From: Methanobacteriota archaeon
GTDB taxonomy: Archaea > Halobacteriota > Methanosarcinia > Methanosarcinales > Methanosarcinaceae
Direction of reading: 5' to 3'
Length of the DNA stretch: 35,602 nucleotides
NCBI GenBank assembly: GCA_016841265.1
Contig: JAENZL010000039.1
Span: 1-35,602, forward strand
This document shows, piece by piece, positions 7,401 through 14,508 of the stretch (positions within the stretch are counted from its first letter, which is position 1; the number at the start of each line of letters is the position of its first letter). Under the pieces are notes generated by a model. It ran no database searches. It worked only from the letters and a program-made list of their open reading frames with translations, and had not been told where the DNA came from. The position numbers and the translations under genes were made by a program.

Positions 7401-10400
7401 GATATACTACTACAATCTTGAGACTTCCTGCCTTTTCTATGCTAAAAAAAGCTTGAGCAATAATGATATTTCAAGCGCCGAAAAATTTGTTCAAAAAGCA
7501 GATAAGATGCAGAAGTTATCCGATATGAGCTTTTGTGCTGCCAATGATGTTTTTCTAGGGAACATAGATTCTGCTGAGCTTTTTGCCAAATTTATAAAAG
7601 ATGAGTCTGAGACAATTTTGAGTGTTTTGGCAGCATCATCTGGTGCCACAATTCCTAGCACAGCAATAAAAGTATCTCAGGTTTTGACTCCTCTATATAT
7701 AGCAACTGATTATTGGAAAGATATACAGATTGAAGGACTTGATCAGGCAAATAAAAATGCAATGATCGCTATATTTATTCAGGTGACGATCCATAATATT
7801 GATTTCAATGATCTGAATGGGAAAACTGTCGAAGAATTCATAAATGAACCTATTAATAATATCCCATCTGAATTGCTTCGCCAACAATTAAAAGATGCAG
7901 CAAAAGAAACTGGAGTAACTGTTTCAGAAAAGGCTTTAGATTATATGATAAATTCATACCGTGAAATAATGTCACAGAATGTATTTTTATCCTCATATGA
8001 GACAGTAACAGCCAGATGCCCCGTAGAGCTTCAGGTTTACGATTCTAAAGGAGACGTAACAGGGACTGTTAATGGAACAATTAAAGAAGAAATACCCAAT
8101 TCCATCTACGACAATGATACTAAAACTGTTTTAATCTATATGGCAAACGACACCTATAGCTACGAAGTTGTAGGTACATCTAATGGAACTTATGATCTGG
8201 AAATAGTACATAGTGAAAATGCAACAGATAAAAGGACGACAATAGAAAATGTAACTATATCCACTAATTCCAGAGATAGATACACCATTTATTGGCCCCA
8301 TGTAACTACTGATAAGGAGGTCGTGCCCTACATTCCTGTAATTAATTTCAGTAGCAACGTCACCGAAGGTTATGCTCCTCTCTCAGTCCAGTTTACAGAT
8401 CTTTCTGAAAATGCAACATCGAGGAAATGGGACTTTGGAGACGGATATAATTCAACCGAGCAGAGTCCAACGCATACATATCCCTTTGCAGGAATCTATA
8501 CCGTTAACCTGACAATAAGCAATGCAAACGGTACGGCTTCAAAACTTACCACAATAAATGTTTTAGAAAATCATGTAATCCCCCCTCAATCAATCAGTGA
8601 TGTTCAATCTACAATTGGAACAACCTGGATAAACTTCACCTGGACTAACCCCAGCGACTCAGATTTCAACCACACTGAAATCTACCTCAACAACATCTTC
8701 CAGACCAACACCTCTGCCGAATACTTCAACGCCACCGGCCTCGAACCCGAAACAGATTACACCATCGGTACGCGCACGGTGGATATTTACGGGAACGTGA
8801 ATGAGACGTGGGTCAACTTGACTGCCACAACCAAAAAAGCACCGATAATTGTTGAAGCAGGAACTGACCAGACGATGGAGGAAGGAATCAGTGTGGACTT
8901 TGGAGGGAGCTTTACGGCTTCTGGGACACATACCTATTCTTTCCACTGGGACTTTGGCGATGGAGCCAATGAATCCGGTTCTTTGACTCCCTCTCATGTT
9001 TATGAGGACGATGGGATCTATGAAGTTACCTTAACAGTCACCGATGATGAAGGCGATATTGATACTGACACTCTCAATGTCACCGTTACTAACGTCGCTC
9101 CTTCAGTTGATGCTGGAGATGACCAGATTGCTGATGAAGGTTCTTCTGTTATATTCTCAGGCAATTTCATAGATAGGGGTGCCGATGACATACATACTAC
9201 TGATTGGGATTTCGGCGATGGAGCCAATGCTTCCGGTTCACTTGTCCCTGTTCATGCATATGGGGAAAACGGTACATACACAGTAACTTTAACAGTTACT
9301 GACGACGACGGGGGGATTGGAACCGATTTCCTTACGGTCACAGTAAGAAATGTTCCTCCACAGGTGGACGCAGGAGACGATTTTTCAGCTTTTGAGGGCA
9401 ACTCAATTGATTTCTCGGGAAGCTTTACTGATCCGGGAATTTTCGACACACATACAATTCTCTGGGATTTCGGAGATGGTTCGACGGTTACCGGAGACCT
9501 CGTCCCCTCACATACCTATGCAGATGATGGAGTGTATGCTGTGACCCTCGCAGTTAAGGATGATGACGGTGGAGCTTCCGTTGATAGCCTTAATGTTACT
9601 GTAAATAACGCTGTTCCAGAGGTAGAGGCAGGAAACGACTTTTCGGCAGTTGAAGGTGACCCAGTTGATTTCTCGGGAAGCTTTACTGATCTTGGAGTCA
9701 GAGATACACACACTGTAATGTGGGACTTTGGTGACGGATCAACTTATTCAGGGGACCTGAACTTTTCACATACCTATGCCGACGACGGACTGTATACTGT
9801 GACTCTTAATGTTATGGATGACGACGGTGGGATTGGAACTGATATCCTCAACGTTACCGTAATCAATTCCAAGCCACTGGTAGTGGCAGGTCCGGACCTT
9901 GAAGTTACAGCCGGAGATCAGTTCTCCTTTGAAGGCACTTTTACTGATGCTGGGTGGCTGGATACACATACAGCAGAGTGGTCCTTTGGAGAAGGAATCA
10001 CGATAGAAGGTTCACTATCTGAAGAAAATGGGAACCCCGAATCCAAAGGAACGGTTTCCGATGTTTTCACTTACTTTGAGGTCGGTGTACATACTGTAAC
10101 CTTAACTGTCACAGACGATGACGGTGGAATCGAGCTGGATCAGTTCACAGTTACCGTTAACCCGATTGTTGCAACTGTTGACTTCGGACCTGATACCCTG
10201 AACCTGAATAGCAGAGGAAAATGGGTTACTGCATACATCGAACTTCCTGATGGATATGATGTTTCCAAAATTGATGCAGGCAGTGTGGTTCTGAATGATG
10301 AAGTGAAGGCAGTTACAGATCAGGAGTTAGATTTTGTCATCAACGAAGATGAGTACATAACAGATGATGACGAAAATGGAATTCCTGAGAGGATGGTCAA

Positions 10401-10578
10401 GTTCAGCCGGACAGATGTGGGAGATCTCCTGAAAGTAGGTGATGCCGTAAAAGTTACTATCAGTGGAAAAGTTTGGTATGACAATGGGATCGATGCGGGC
10501 TTTGCCAGTTTTGAGGCTATTGATACGGAAAGAGTTATGGAATCTCCCAAGAAAGAAAAAGGGGGGAAGAAAAAGTAA
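4471..10578 (+). CDS. Giant secreted surface protein: LVIVD propellers, LGFP repeats, PKD domains
   Basis: 2035 residues. A Sec signal peptide (IIFSFLFVVFAAMIIGVST) is followed by fourteen LVIVD-type repeats at about 35-617, each with a GNYAYV and a VIDI-like strand; fourteen would make two seven-bladed beta propellers. About 671-917 holds four LGFP-type repeats (VLGYPIGD, LGFPIM). A helical stretch follows (930-1170). Then a PKD domain (about 1288-1367, WDFGDG), a fibronectin-III-like domain (1370-1460), five further PKD domains (1461-1897), and a terminal module (1899-2035) ending in a very basic tail. Many N-x-S/T sequons suggest glycosylation. It should be exported to the cell surface for adhesion or S-layer interaction. 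No C-terminal membrane helix or sorting signal is visible. The ATG at 4471 is preferred over TTG at 4468 because of the GGGGTGG site. Confidence 0.9.
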   Translation: MNINRQIIFSFLFVVFAAMIIGVSTAEDDNMSFVGHIGGSISDVAVVGNYAYVGEGQDFVVLDITDVNNPIEVGKIATPALLNDISISGDYAYITEKSSMVIVDISNPSLPINIGSYSLTNSLAMSVTVSGDYAYVSCLAGFVVLDISNPSTPTLAGRYTYTTYPASYTSDIIILGNYAYVPFGNYGLHIVDVSNPPSPTRIAIFNTDVSQVAISGDYAYATCGDKGLVIIDISNLSSPTLVGSYNPSDARPTGVAVSGNYAYIANANSGDNGLTVIDVTNVSSPKLVGKYATGYSTYVALSGNQAYVVNSRTGLAIVNIADVSSPKLLASYNSIGEARDVSVSGNYAYVPESGGLSVIDIKDPSSPKFVGDYYNGGTSYTVALLGNYAYLASGNRSLVIVDISNPSSPKFASSCDTGFSFYSTDINLANNYAYIAYNGGLAIIDIANPLSPRLMGQYRNANVFATGVVVEGNYAYVAVRDSGLIILDIADPSAPTLVGSYSTGGLGLTDDIAVAGNYAYLANGGLSVVDVSDRSAPSLISKLAVTAQSIDVSGNYAYVGGLFNGFYVIDITNASLPTIVAHYGTAGIPYNSYIKGDYVYVADERNGLVILKTDIQNQAPIEESLVQVEGSPDVYLIENGEKRYFTSPEALEWNGYSFSDVTYVSSETLTSIPNGADISISQAIIDKYYALDGSATFGQPVGTGELNGEVDQDGIYCSYVNFEKGAIECFANGPNAGKSYAIVDQFYTKWASMGYGASVLGYPIGDMSEEKTSSKNTPYKYQLFTNGTQLGALEWNLNANQICEVHGAIFAKWAEIGFGSSVLGLSTGDEQDIASSKYGTVGRYGTFENGHIHWNQATGLSFVTHGALNECYNNIQGTQSDLGFPIMSQVGTTDGHDYCEFEKGYIEWNANSGKYEPNYSPNINQKINTRLKKKPQFPPYLLDPNYVGSTSVLWMQFSNFALNTDLTKKYDEFYKNGIYYYNLETSCLFYAKKSLSNNDISSAEKFVQKADKMQKLSDMSFCAANDVFLGNIDSAELFAKFIKDESETILSVLAASSGATIPSTAIKVSQVLTPLYIATDYWKDIQIEGLDQANKNAMIAIFIQVTIHNIDFNDLNGKTVEEFINEPINNIPSELLRQQLKDAAKETGVTVSEKALDYMINSYREIMSQNVFLSSYETVTARCPVELQVYDSKGDVTGTVNGTIKEEIPNSIYDNDTKTVLIYMANDTYSYEVVGTSNGTYDLEIVHSENATDKRTTIENVTISTNSRDRYTIYWPHVTTDKEVVPYIPVINFSSNVTEGYAPLSVQFTDLSENATSRKWDFGDGYNSTEQSPTHTYPFAGIYTVNLTISNANGTASKLTTINVLENHVIPPQSISDVQSTIGTTWINFTWTNPSDSDFNHTEIYLNNIFQTNTSAEYFNATGLEPETDYTIGTRTVDIYGNVNETWVNLTATTKKAPIIVEAGTDQTMEEGISVDFGGSFTASGTHTYSFHWDFGDGANESGSLTPSHVYEDDGIYEVTLTVTDDEGDIDTDTLNVTVTNVAPSVDAGDDQIADEGSSVIFSGNFIDRGADDIHTTDWDFGDGANASGSLVPVHAYGENGTYTVTLTVTDDDGGIGTDFLTVTVRNVPPQVDAGDDFSAFEGNSIDFSGSFTDPGIFDTHTILWDFGDGSTVTGDLVPSHTYADDGVYAVTLAVKDDDGGASVDSLNVTVNNAVPEVEAGNDFSAVEGDPVDFSGSFTDLGVRDTHTVMWDFGDGSTYSGDLNFSHTYADDGLYTVTLNVMDDDGGIGTDILNVTVINSKPLVVAGPDLEVTAGDQFSFEGTFTDAGWLDTHTAEWSFGEGITIEGSLSEENGNPESKGTVSDVFTYFEVGVHTVTLTVTDDDGGIELDQFTVTVNPIVATVDFGPDTLNLNSRGKWVTAYIELPDGYDVSKIDAGSVVLNDEVKAVTDQELDFVINEDEYITDDDENGIPERMVKFSRTDVGDLLKVGDAVKVTISGKVWYDNGIDAGFASFEAIDTERVMESPKKEKGGKKK

Positions 10579-10617
10579 ACCTTGATAAATAAAAACCTAT
10601 CCGTTTTAGATAGAAAG

Positions 10618-10638
10618 TGCGGGTTCAAGTAACCCGCA
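10618..10638 (+). terminator. Hairpin terminator after the giant surface protein
   Basis: TGCGGGTT (10618-10625) and AACCCGCA (10631-10638) form a perfect 8-base stem with a 5-base loop, 40 bases after the stop codon, followed by a T-rich stretch. It probably ends the long transcript. Confidence 0.6.
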
Positions 10639-10859
10639 TTTGGTATTTTAGGTAGATAGTAATAAAGGATTATTATTTCAAGTTATATTTCGACTGTATT
10701 CATCCAGAAATAATTTTTAAATGTTTAACTCGTATCTTATTATGGAGCCTATGCGTATTTTACCTCGTCCACACTCCTTCACAGGCGGTCAGTTTGAACG
10801 CTTCTGCGATTTCAGCAAGCGTTCCACTTTTCTCATCTCCCTTTTTCCAGCCCAGGGGA

Positions 10860-10926
10860 ATGGTTGTGGGGAAAGCCTATTTGTGGGCTGTCGAGGATTC
10901 AGATGGTGGGAAAGGAGGGGTATGGA
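10860..10926 (+). repeat. Copied 3' end of the winged-helix gene at 3323
   Basis: About 65 bases match 3583-3649 with only a handful of differences, including the words GCCTATTTGTGGGCTGT and GAGGATTCAGA. In the gene this encodes KAYLWAVEDSEGG; here nothing upstream belongs to that gene, so it is a fragment. The two copies are direct repeats flanking the segment that carries the zinc pseudogene and the giant surface protein gene. Confidence 0.75.
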
Positions 10927-11037
10927 AGAGCGTTCTTTCTCACACTGCATAACTTTATTTAGTAGTAAAGGCAATTTATTTATGTACCAGTTTCATAAAT
11001 CGTGTCTTGTCCACCGCCTTTATTATGAATCTGGTTT

Positions 11038-11055
11038 ACTTTTATCCATAAAAGT
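11038..11055 (-). terminator. Possible terminator of the second integrase
   Basis: ACTTTTA (11038-11044) and TAAAAGT (11049-11055) form a perfect inverted repeat with a 4-base loop, 27 bases past the end of the minus-strand integrase. The stem is AT-only and weak, so a binding site is an alternative. Confidence 0.35.
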
Positions 11056-11081
11056 ATTTATTTAATCCGAGACTTTCCTTC

Positions 11082-11711
11082 TCAAGCCCCTCTTTTTTGC
11101 CTCAGGATTCCCCATTCCTGCAACTTCACTTCAATCTCTCCTTTTTCCCGGGCACTGAATGTGTTGCGGCGGTAATGACGCATGGAGGTTAAGCTATCGT
11201 GCCCTTGCCTCTCGCAGATATCCATAGTCGGAACCTGGGCGGCATACATCCATGATTCAATAGTTTTCCTGGTAGTTTTTGCACTCACGCCGTAAGGTTT
11301 TATCCCGACCTTCTGAATCCATCTCTGAAGGTTCTTATTCCAGGTCGCTTCCTGTGGTGGCCTGGGTCCCTGGGTGAACGCCTTAAAGGTATCCTCAAAC
11401 ATGGAGGGTAAGGGGGTGATGGTCCTCTCTCTCATGGACCGTTTCCCCTTCTTCTGGGCCTCCTCTGGCAGGTGAATCAGATTTTCTTTCCGGTTGTACC
11501 ACTCCGGATGATCGTATAACCTCAAAAATTCGATATATCGCAGCCCGGTTATTGTCAGGATCTTAAAATTCGTTACATGATGCTCTTTTGGGATCACGTC
11601 TTTAAGCTGGTCCCATTCCTGGGGAGTTAATATCCGAATATTGTTAATGTACCTGTGGAGAGCCTGAGGGTCCTTTTCGAAGCCTGATTTAGGGTACTTC
11701 TTGTTTTCCAT
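11082..11711 (-). CDS. Archaeal-type tyrosine recombinase (second integrase)
   Basis: 209 residues, shorter than bacterial phage integrases and lacking an obvious N-terminal core-binding domain; the length and layout resemble the catalytic part of SSV/plasmid-type archaeal integrases. Visible active-site residues: R58 (TGLRYIEF), K145-x2-R148 (SAKTTRKT, with Lys in place of the usual His of H-x-x-R), H171 (RQGHDSLTS) and the nucleophile Y180 (RHYRR). The second integrase implies that a second element, or the remains of one, is nested in the island. No tRNA fragment accompanies it in the window, so its attachment site is unknown. The region upstream carries two palindromic repeats that may be operators or arm sites. 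The start ATG (11709-11711) lies in an AT-rich region and no strong Shine-Dalgarno site is seen. Confidence 0.85.
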   Translation of the reverse strand: MENKKYPKSGFEKDPQALHRYINNIRILTPQEWDQLKDVIPKEHHVTNFKILTITGLRYIEFLRLYDHPEWYNRKENLIHLPEEAQKKGKRSMRERTITPLPSMFEDTFKAFTQGPRPPQEATWNKNLQRWIQKVGIKPYGVSAKTTRKTIESWMYAAQVPTMDICERQGHDSLTSMRHYRRNTFSAREKGEIEVKLQEWGILRQKRGA

Positions 11712-11751
11712 GAGATTCCCTCATCATATATTATTTTTTTACATTGTATAG

Positions 11752-11778
11752 TGCATAGATTTTATTTAAAACTATGTA
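11752..11778. promoter_or_regulatory. Palindromic repeat 1 upstream of the second integrase
   Basis: TGCATAG (11752-11758) and CTATGTA (11772-11778) form an imperfect inverted repeat around an AT-rich centre with TTTAAAA. It is about 40 bases from the integrase start, near where its promoter should be. A second copy lies at 11834-11862. Confidence 0.55.
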
Positions 11779-11833
11779 TAAGATGATGAAGAAGTCAAAA
11801 ATAAATAAAAAAGAAAGCAAGAATCAGTAAAAA

Positions 11834-11862
11834 TGCATAGATTTTATATTAAAACCTATGCA
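11834..11862. promoter_or_regulatory. Palindromic repeat 2 upstream of the second integrase
   Basis: TGCATAG (11834-11840) and CTATGCA (11856-11862) are perfect inverted arms around an AT-rich core (ATTTTATATTAAAA). It is the same site as 11752-11778, 82 bases further out. Paired sites suit a cooperative repressor or recombinase arm binding. Confidence 0.55.
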
Positions 11863-11923
11863 TAAAAAAGAGTTTGATATTCCTGGCACAAATTTCGAGT
11901 CTTTTGGGTTTGGTGTCACCTGA

Positions 11924-12115
11924 TCACCTGTTTTTGTTTTTGAGGAACGGGTCTTCGAAAATGTCACAAATATGGGGAGCATCACGCGGGCATATCCGGA
12001 TCACGCTGTTTTTGAGAGAAGAGATAGCGTTCCCTGCTTCGGAAAACGGCACACCCCAGCCGTTTTTATTGAGTTCTCCGAGGGGAAAAGCGATGCCTTC
12101 AATGAAGAGAGACAT
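11924..12115 (-). pseudogene. Possible remnant of a small protein gene
   Basis: A 63-codon minus-strand frame reading NGWGVPFSEAGNAISSL and VIRICPRDAPHICDI has the look of a real protein (mixed hydrophobic pattern, W and C residues), unlike the plus-strand frames over it. There is an ATG at its head but no recognised family and no clear ribosome site. It may be the internal part of a decayed gene. The remainder of 11863-12329 shows no gene apart from the inverted repeat at 12204-12245. Confidence 0.3.
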
Positions 12116-12203
12116 TTCTTAATATTGTCGACGGCGTTAACATATAAAAATATTGTTTATGTCGGCTTACTCAAGGATCTAATTATAATCCATCACATGG
12201 GGT

Positions 12204-12245
12204 CTGTGCGAGTTGTTGAGAATTAGAATTTTAGCACTCGCACAG
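12204..12245. repeat. Perfect 10-base inverted repeat
   Basis: CTGTGCGAGT (12204-12213) and ACTCGCACAG (12236-12245) are exact reverse complements separated by 22 AT-rich bases. It lies about 85 bases past the end of the minus-strand SEC-C gene, where it could act as its terminator in RNA form, or as a protein-binding or recombination site. The GC-rich arms stand out against the AT-rich surroundings. Confidence 0.6.
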
Positions 12246-12329
12246 TTCAGAGGGGATATAGGTATCTTCAAAAAACGCAACAATTAGTTTATTTTGAAAA
12301 TTATGTCATTTGCCATATAAATGAATATT

Positions 12330-13751
12330 TCAAAAGATTATTCTTGCATCCTCATCATCCCCTGTAATGAAGGTAATGTCAATTTCCTTTTTTCTAGAAA
12401 TCTCTTTCTTCAATTGTACGATATTCTCTCGAATAAAAGCTTTCTTAAATAATACTCTCCCCATACCCATATCAATTTTCTTTCCAAAGAGGTCATAAGA
12501 TATTGGTATTTTAGCGTTTAAATTGTCAAAATATCCTTTTTCCTCATATTTCGTTATTAATTTATCTAATTCTTCAGAAACAAAACTTGATTTTGCATCC
12601 GTTATTTGCATGTATTTATTTTCTATGATGAAAACAATCTCATTGATTTTTCTAATATCTTCATTTGTAACATTTTCAGGAAAAGTAAAACCTGTATAGT
12701 AGACCCTATCAATCATTGCAAGCTTCCTAATAAAGTTTGCCATTGTGGTATCGATAACAAAATTAGGGATTTCATATGTTTCTAAAAAAGTAGTTCCTCT
12801 TTTTGAATCCTTTATCACCAATTTATTTCCATCATTCAATGCGGACAAAAATTGCCAAAATTTATCTAAATCTAGAATAGTATTGTTTTCAAATTCTACA
12901 TGAAGCTTTATTGTCAGTTTTTGTACATCTGGCCTTAGTCTTAAAAGTATCTCAAAAGGTAAGTTTGTAGAAACTAATGTGGCTTCATTCTCATCCTTGT
13001 AGATTTGACCCATTTTTACATTATGATAGGCTATTTCTGTATTTTCAACAATAAATGAAAACTCAAATGGTATCTGCTCTATTTGGGGCATAAATTTTAG
13101 TTCACGAAATCTAGGATGAGAATCCCAAAATTGTCTAATTTCGGCATCTAAATACGTGAAGGATTCTATTTCATCTTCTGTAAAAATTACTGATTTTCCT
13201 TCCTTGATTTTATTTTCAATTAGTTCTTCTAAACTAGAGAGCCCTTCAAGTTTTTCCGTTGGCACTTTAAGTCTAACATTTACTTCAATTGAGTCTTTTT
13301 TCGGTGTTATTCTTAGGGTTTTTTTGTTTTGATTTGTGATAATTTCAATATCATATTTTTTATTATCTTTTATTGTGGAACTTAACATATTTGCTAATTC
13401 GTAAATTTTATTCAAGGAAGGTTTTTGAACGAAAATCGGTACTAAATTATTAATATTTGAGACACAATCCAAGGTTGTAGACGTTGTTTCATTTATTTGG
13501 GCTAGTTCTTTGTCTAATTCTTCTTTTTCTTTTTCTTCTTTGATATCATCAAATGCACCTACAACACTATTAAGAACAGGTACGTTGTCAGCAATTACTC
13601 TTTTCCCAAAAGCTGTCCCTAAGTTTACCATCCATTTTATTGTAGAAATGTTCTTTTTCATGCAACATTTTTTATATTTTTTCCCACTCCCGCAAGGACA
13701 AGGATCATTTCGTCCGATTTTTATAGGCTTACTTGAATCATCTATAAACAT
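12330..13751 (-). CDS. SEC-C motif protein of unknown function
   Basis: 473 residues. The N-terminus holds a clear SEC-C zinc motif: [18 protein letters not shown] with C18, C20, C29 and C30. In SecA and other proteins this motif binds zinc and mediates protein contacts. The remaining 440 residues match no family I can name; they are rich in alternating charged and hydrophobic residues, with no membrane segments. The base composition is AT-rich, in contrast to the operon from 17.7 kb. SEC-C proteins of this size are frequent in mobile islands and next to defence genes, so a role in defence or protein quality control is possible but unproven. It is divergent from the NERD helicase at 14509, with a decayed gene in between. 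The TATA palindrome at 13771-13784 is placed for a leaderless message. Confidence 0.8.
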   Translation of the reverse strand: MFIDDSSKPIKIGRNDPCPCGSGKKYKKCCMKKNISTIKWMVNLGTAFGKRVIADNVPVLNSVVGAFDDIKEEKEKEELDKELAQINETTSTTLDCVSNINNLVPIFVQKPSLNKIYELANMLSSTIKDNKKYDIEIITNQNKKTLRITPKKDSIEVNVRLKVPTEKLEGLSSLEELIENKIKEGKSVIFTEDEIESFTYLDAEIRQFWDSHPRFRELKFMPQIEQIPFEFSFIVENTEIAYHNVKMGQIYKDENEATLVSTNLPFEILLRLRPDVQKLTIKLHVEFENNTILDLDKFWQFLSALNDGNKLVIKDSKRGTTFLETYEIPNFVIDTTMANFIRKLAMIDRVYYTGFTFPENVTNEDIRKINEIVFIIENKYMQITDAKSSFVSEELDKLITKYEEKGYFDNLNAKIPISYDLFGKKIDMGMGRVLFKKAFIRENIVQLKKEISRKKEIDITFITGDDEDARIIF

Positions 13752-13770
13752 ATTTCAAAAATTAACTGCG

Positions 13771-13784
13771 ATCTATATATAGAT
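13771..13784 (-). promoter_or_regulatory. TATA box/palindrome of the SEC-C gene
   Basis: ATCTATATATAGAT is a perfect 14-base palindrome containing a TATA box, 20-33 bases before the ATG of the minus-strand SEC-C gene. The distance predicts transcription starting at or close to the start codon. Confidence 0.55.
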
Positions 13785-13813
13785 GTTTAACAAGTGGATT
13801 TTAAGAATAAAAG

Positions 13814-14290
13814 TCAAAGGAAGGTAGTCAACTTCCTCACATCCTTTTTCTTGAAATTGAATTTCCCATTACTCAAAATTCTGTCTTTCATCTGTATCAG
13901 AGTATTCCTATGAATCTACCCCATATTCCCTTGCTTCCTTGAAAGTTAAAGCCAGTATCTTTTGCTTAATCTCTTCCTTATTAATGAAAATTTCACCGTT
14001 CTCCTGAAAACTCTACCTGTATCCCGAGCTTTTGCAGCCTGGCTTCCAAATCCTCGTCAAGAATGAACTGATCGATGGAATATTTCTCCCTGAAGGTGTC
14101 GATGTCCTGCAGGGCCCTGTCCACTACCCCGGAGTCTGCCCGGTCGTCCAGGAAGCTAAAGTCCCGGTCCATCTGCCGGGAAAAGTCGCGGTTTTCGATG
14201 CGGGTCTTTGGGTCTACGGTCCTGGTGATGGGAACGGGAAGCAGGTCACTGCGGCAGTGGAAGTGAAGCTGAAGCTATCTTTACGGCAAC
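13814..14290 (-). pseudogene. Decayed protein-coding gene with at least two frameshifts
   Basis: Reading minus, one frame runs from about 14285 to a TGA at 13993 (DLLPVPITRTVDPKTRIEN ... LQKLGIQVEFSGER). The next frame continues at once with ENGEIFINKEEIKQKI and LALTFKEAREYG up to a TAG at 13908, and a third frame carries on with HRNTLIQMKDRILSNGKF to a TGA at 13814. The segments join smoothly, so a single protein of at least 155 residues was broken by two indels. The first part has GC-rich codons like the operon at 17.7 kb. I do not recognise the family. A further frame on the same strand (about 14290-14460, with GRLDILYAILRNYRG) may be its earlier part. The spacer up to 14508 holds nothing else except the helicase promoter. 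Confidence 0.6.
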
Positions 14291-14508
14291 TATTCTTCTT
14301 TTCTTTTTGGTAGTATCTGGGCCATTTGACGGTACCTCGATAGTTCCTCAAAATTGCATATAAGATATCGAGTCTCCCGGATAGCTGAATTGCCTCTAAT
14401 AAATTGGAAAAAGGCTCACAGTTAGAAAAGTAATAAATAGTAAAGCTTCTAAACTCTAATCATATTTTCATTTTTTTGACAAACTTGAGTCGAGGGGGAT
14501 TATTAAAA

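Larger units (their letters stand above)
10639..11081. other. Spacer with gene remnants
   Basis: No intact gene. On the minus strand, from about 10850 down to a TAA at 10760-10762, a short frame reads EKSGTLAEIAEAFKLT and then CEGVWTR, which looks like the end of a helix-turn-helix-type protein. It is followed on the plus strand by the copied winged-helix 3' end at 10860-10926. The junction of two unrelated fragments suggests repeated insertion and deletion. A 7-base inverted repeat ATTTATG/CATAAAT lies near 10977-10999. Confidence 0.45.

Noticed and set aside
8659-9713. Several minus-strand frames over the PKD domains
   Set aside because: They are shadows produced by the repeated PKD coding sequence and share its periodicity.
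13908-13910. In-frame TAG as a pyrrolysine codon in the decayed gene
   Set aside because: Methanogens of this group can read TAG as pyrrolysine, but beyond it the frame stops after about ten codons, while the neighbouring frame continues the protein-like sequence; a frameshift explains it better.
14032-14313. Plus-strand frame with GVDVLQGPVHYPGVCPVV
   Set aside because: It is the antisense of the decayed gene, whose minus-strand reading has more natural composition and continues across frames.
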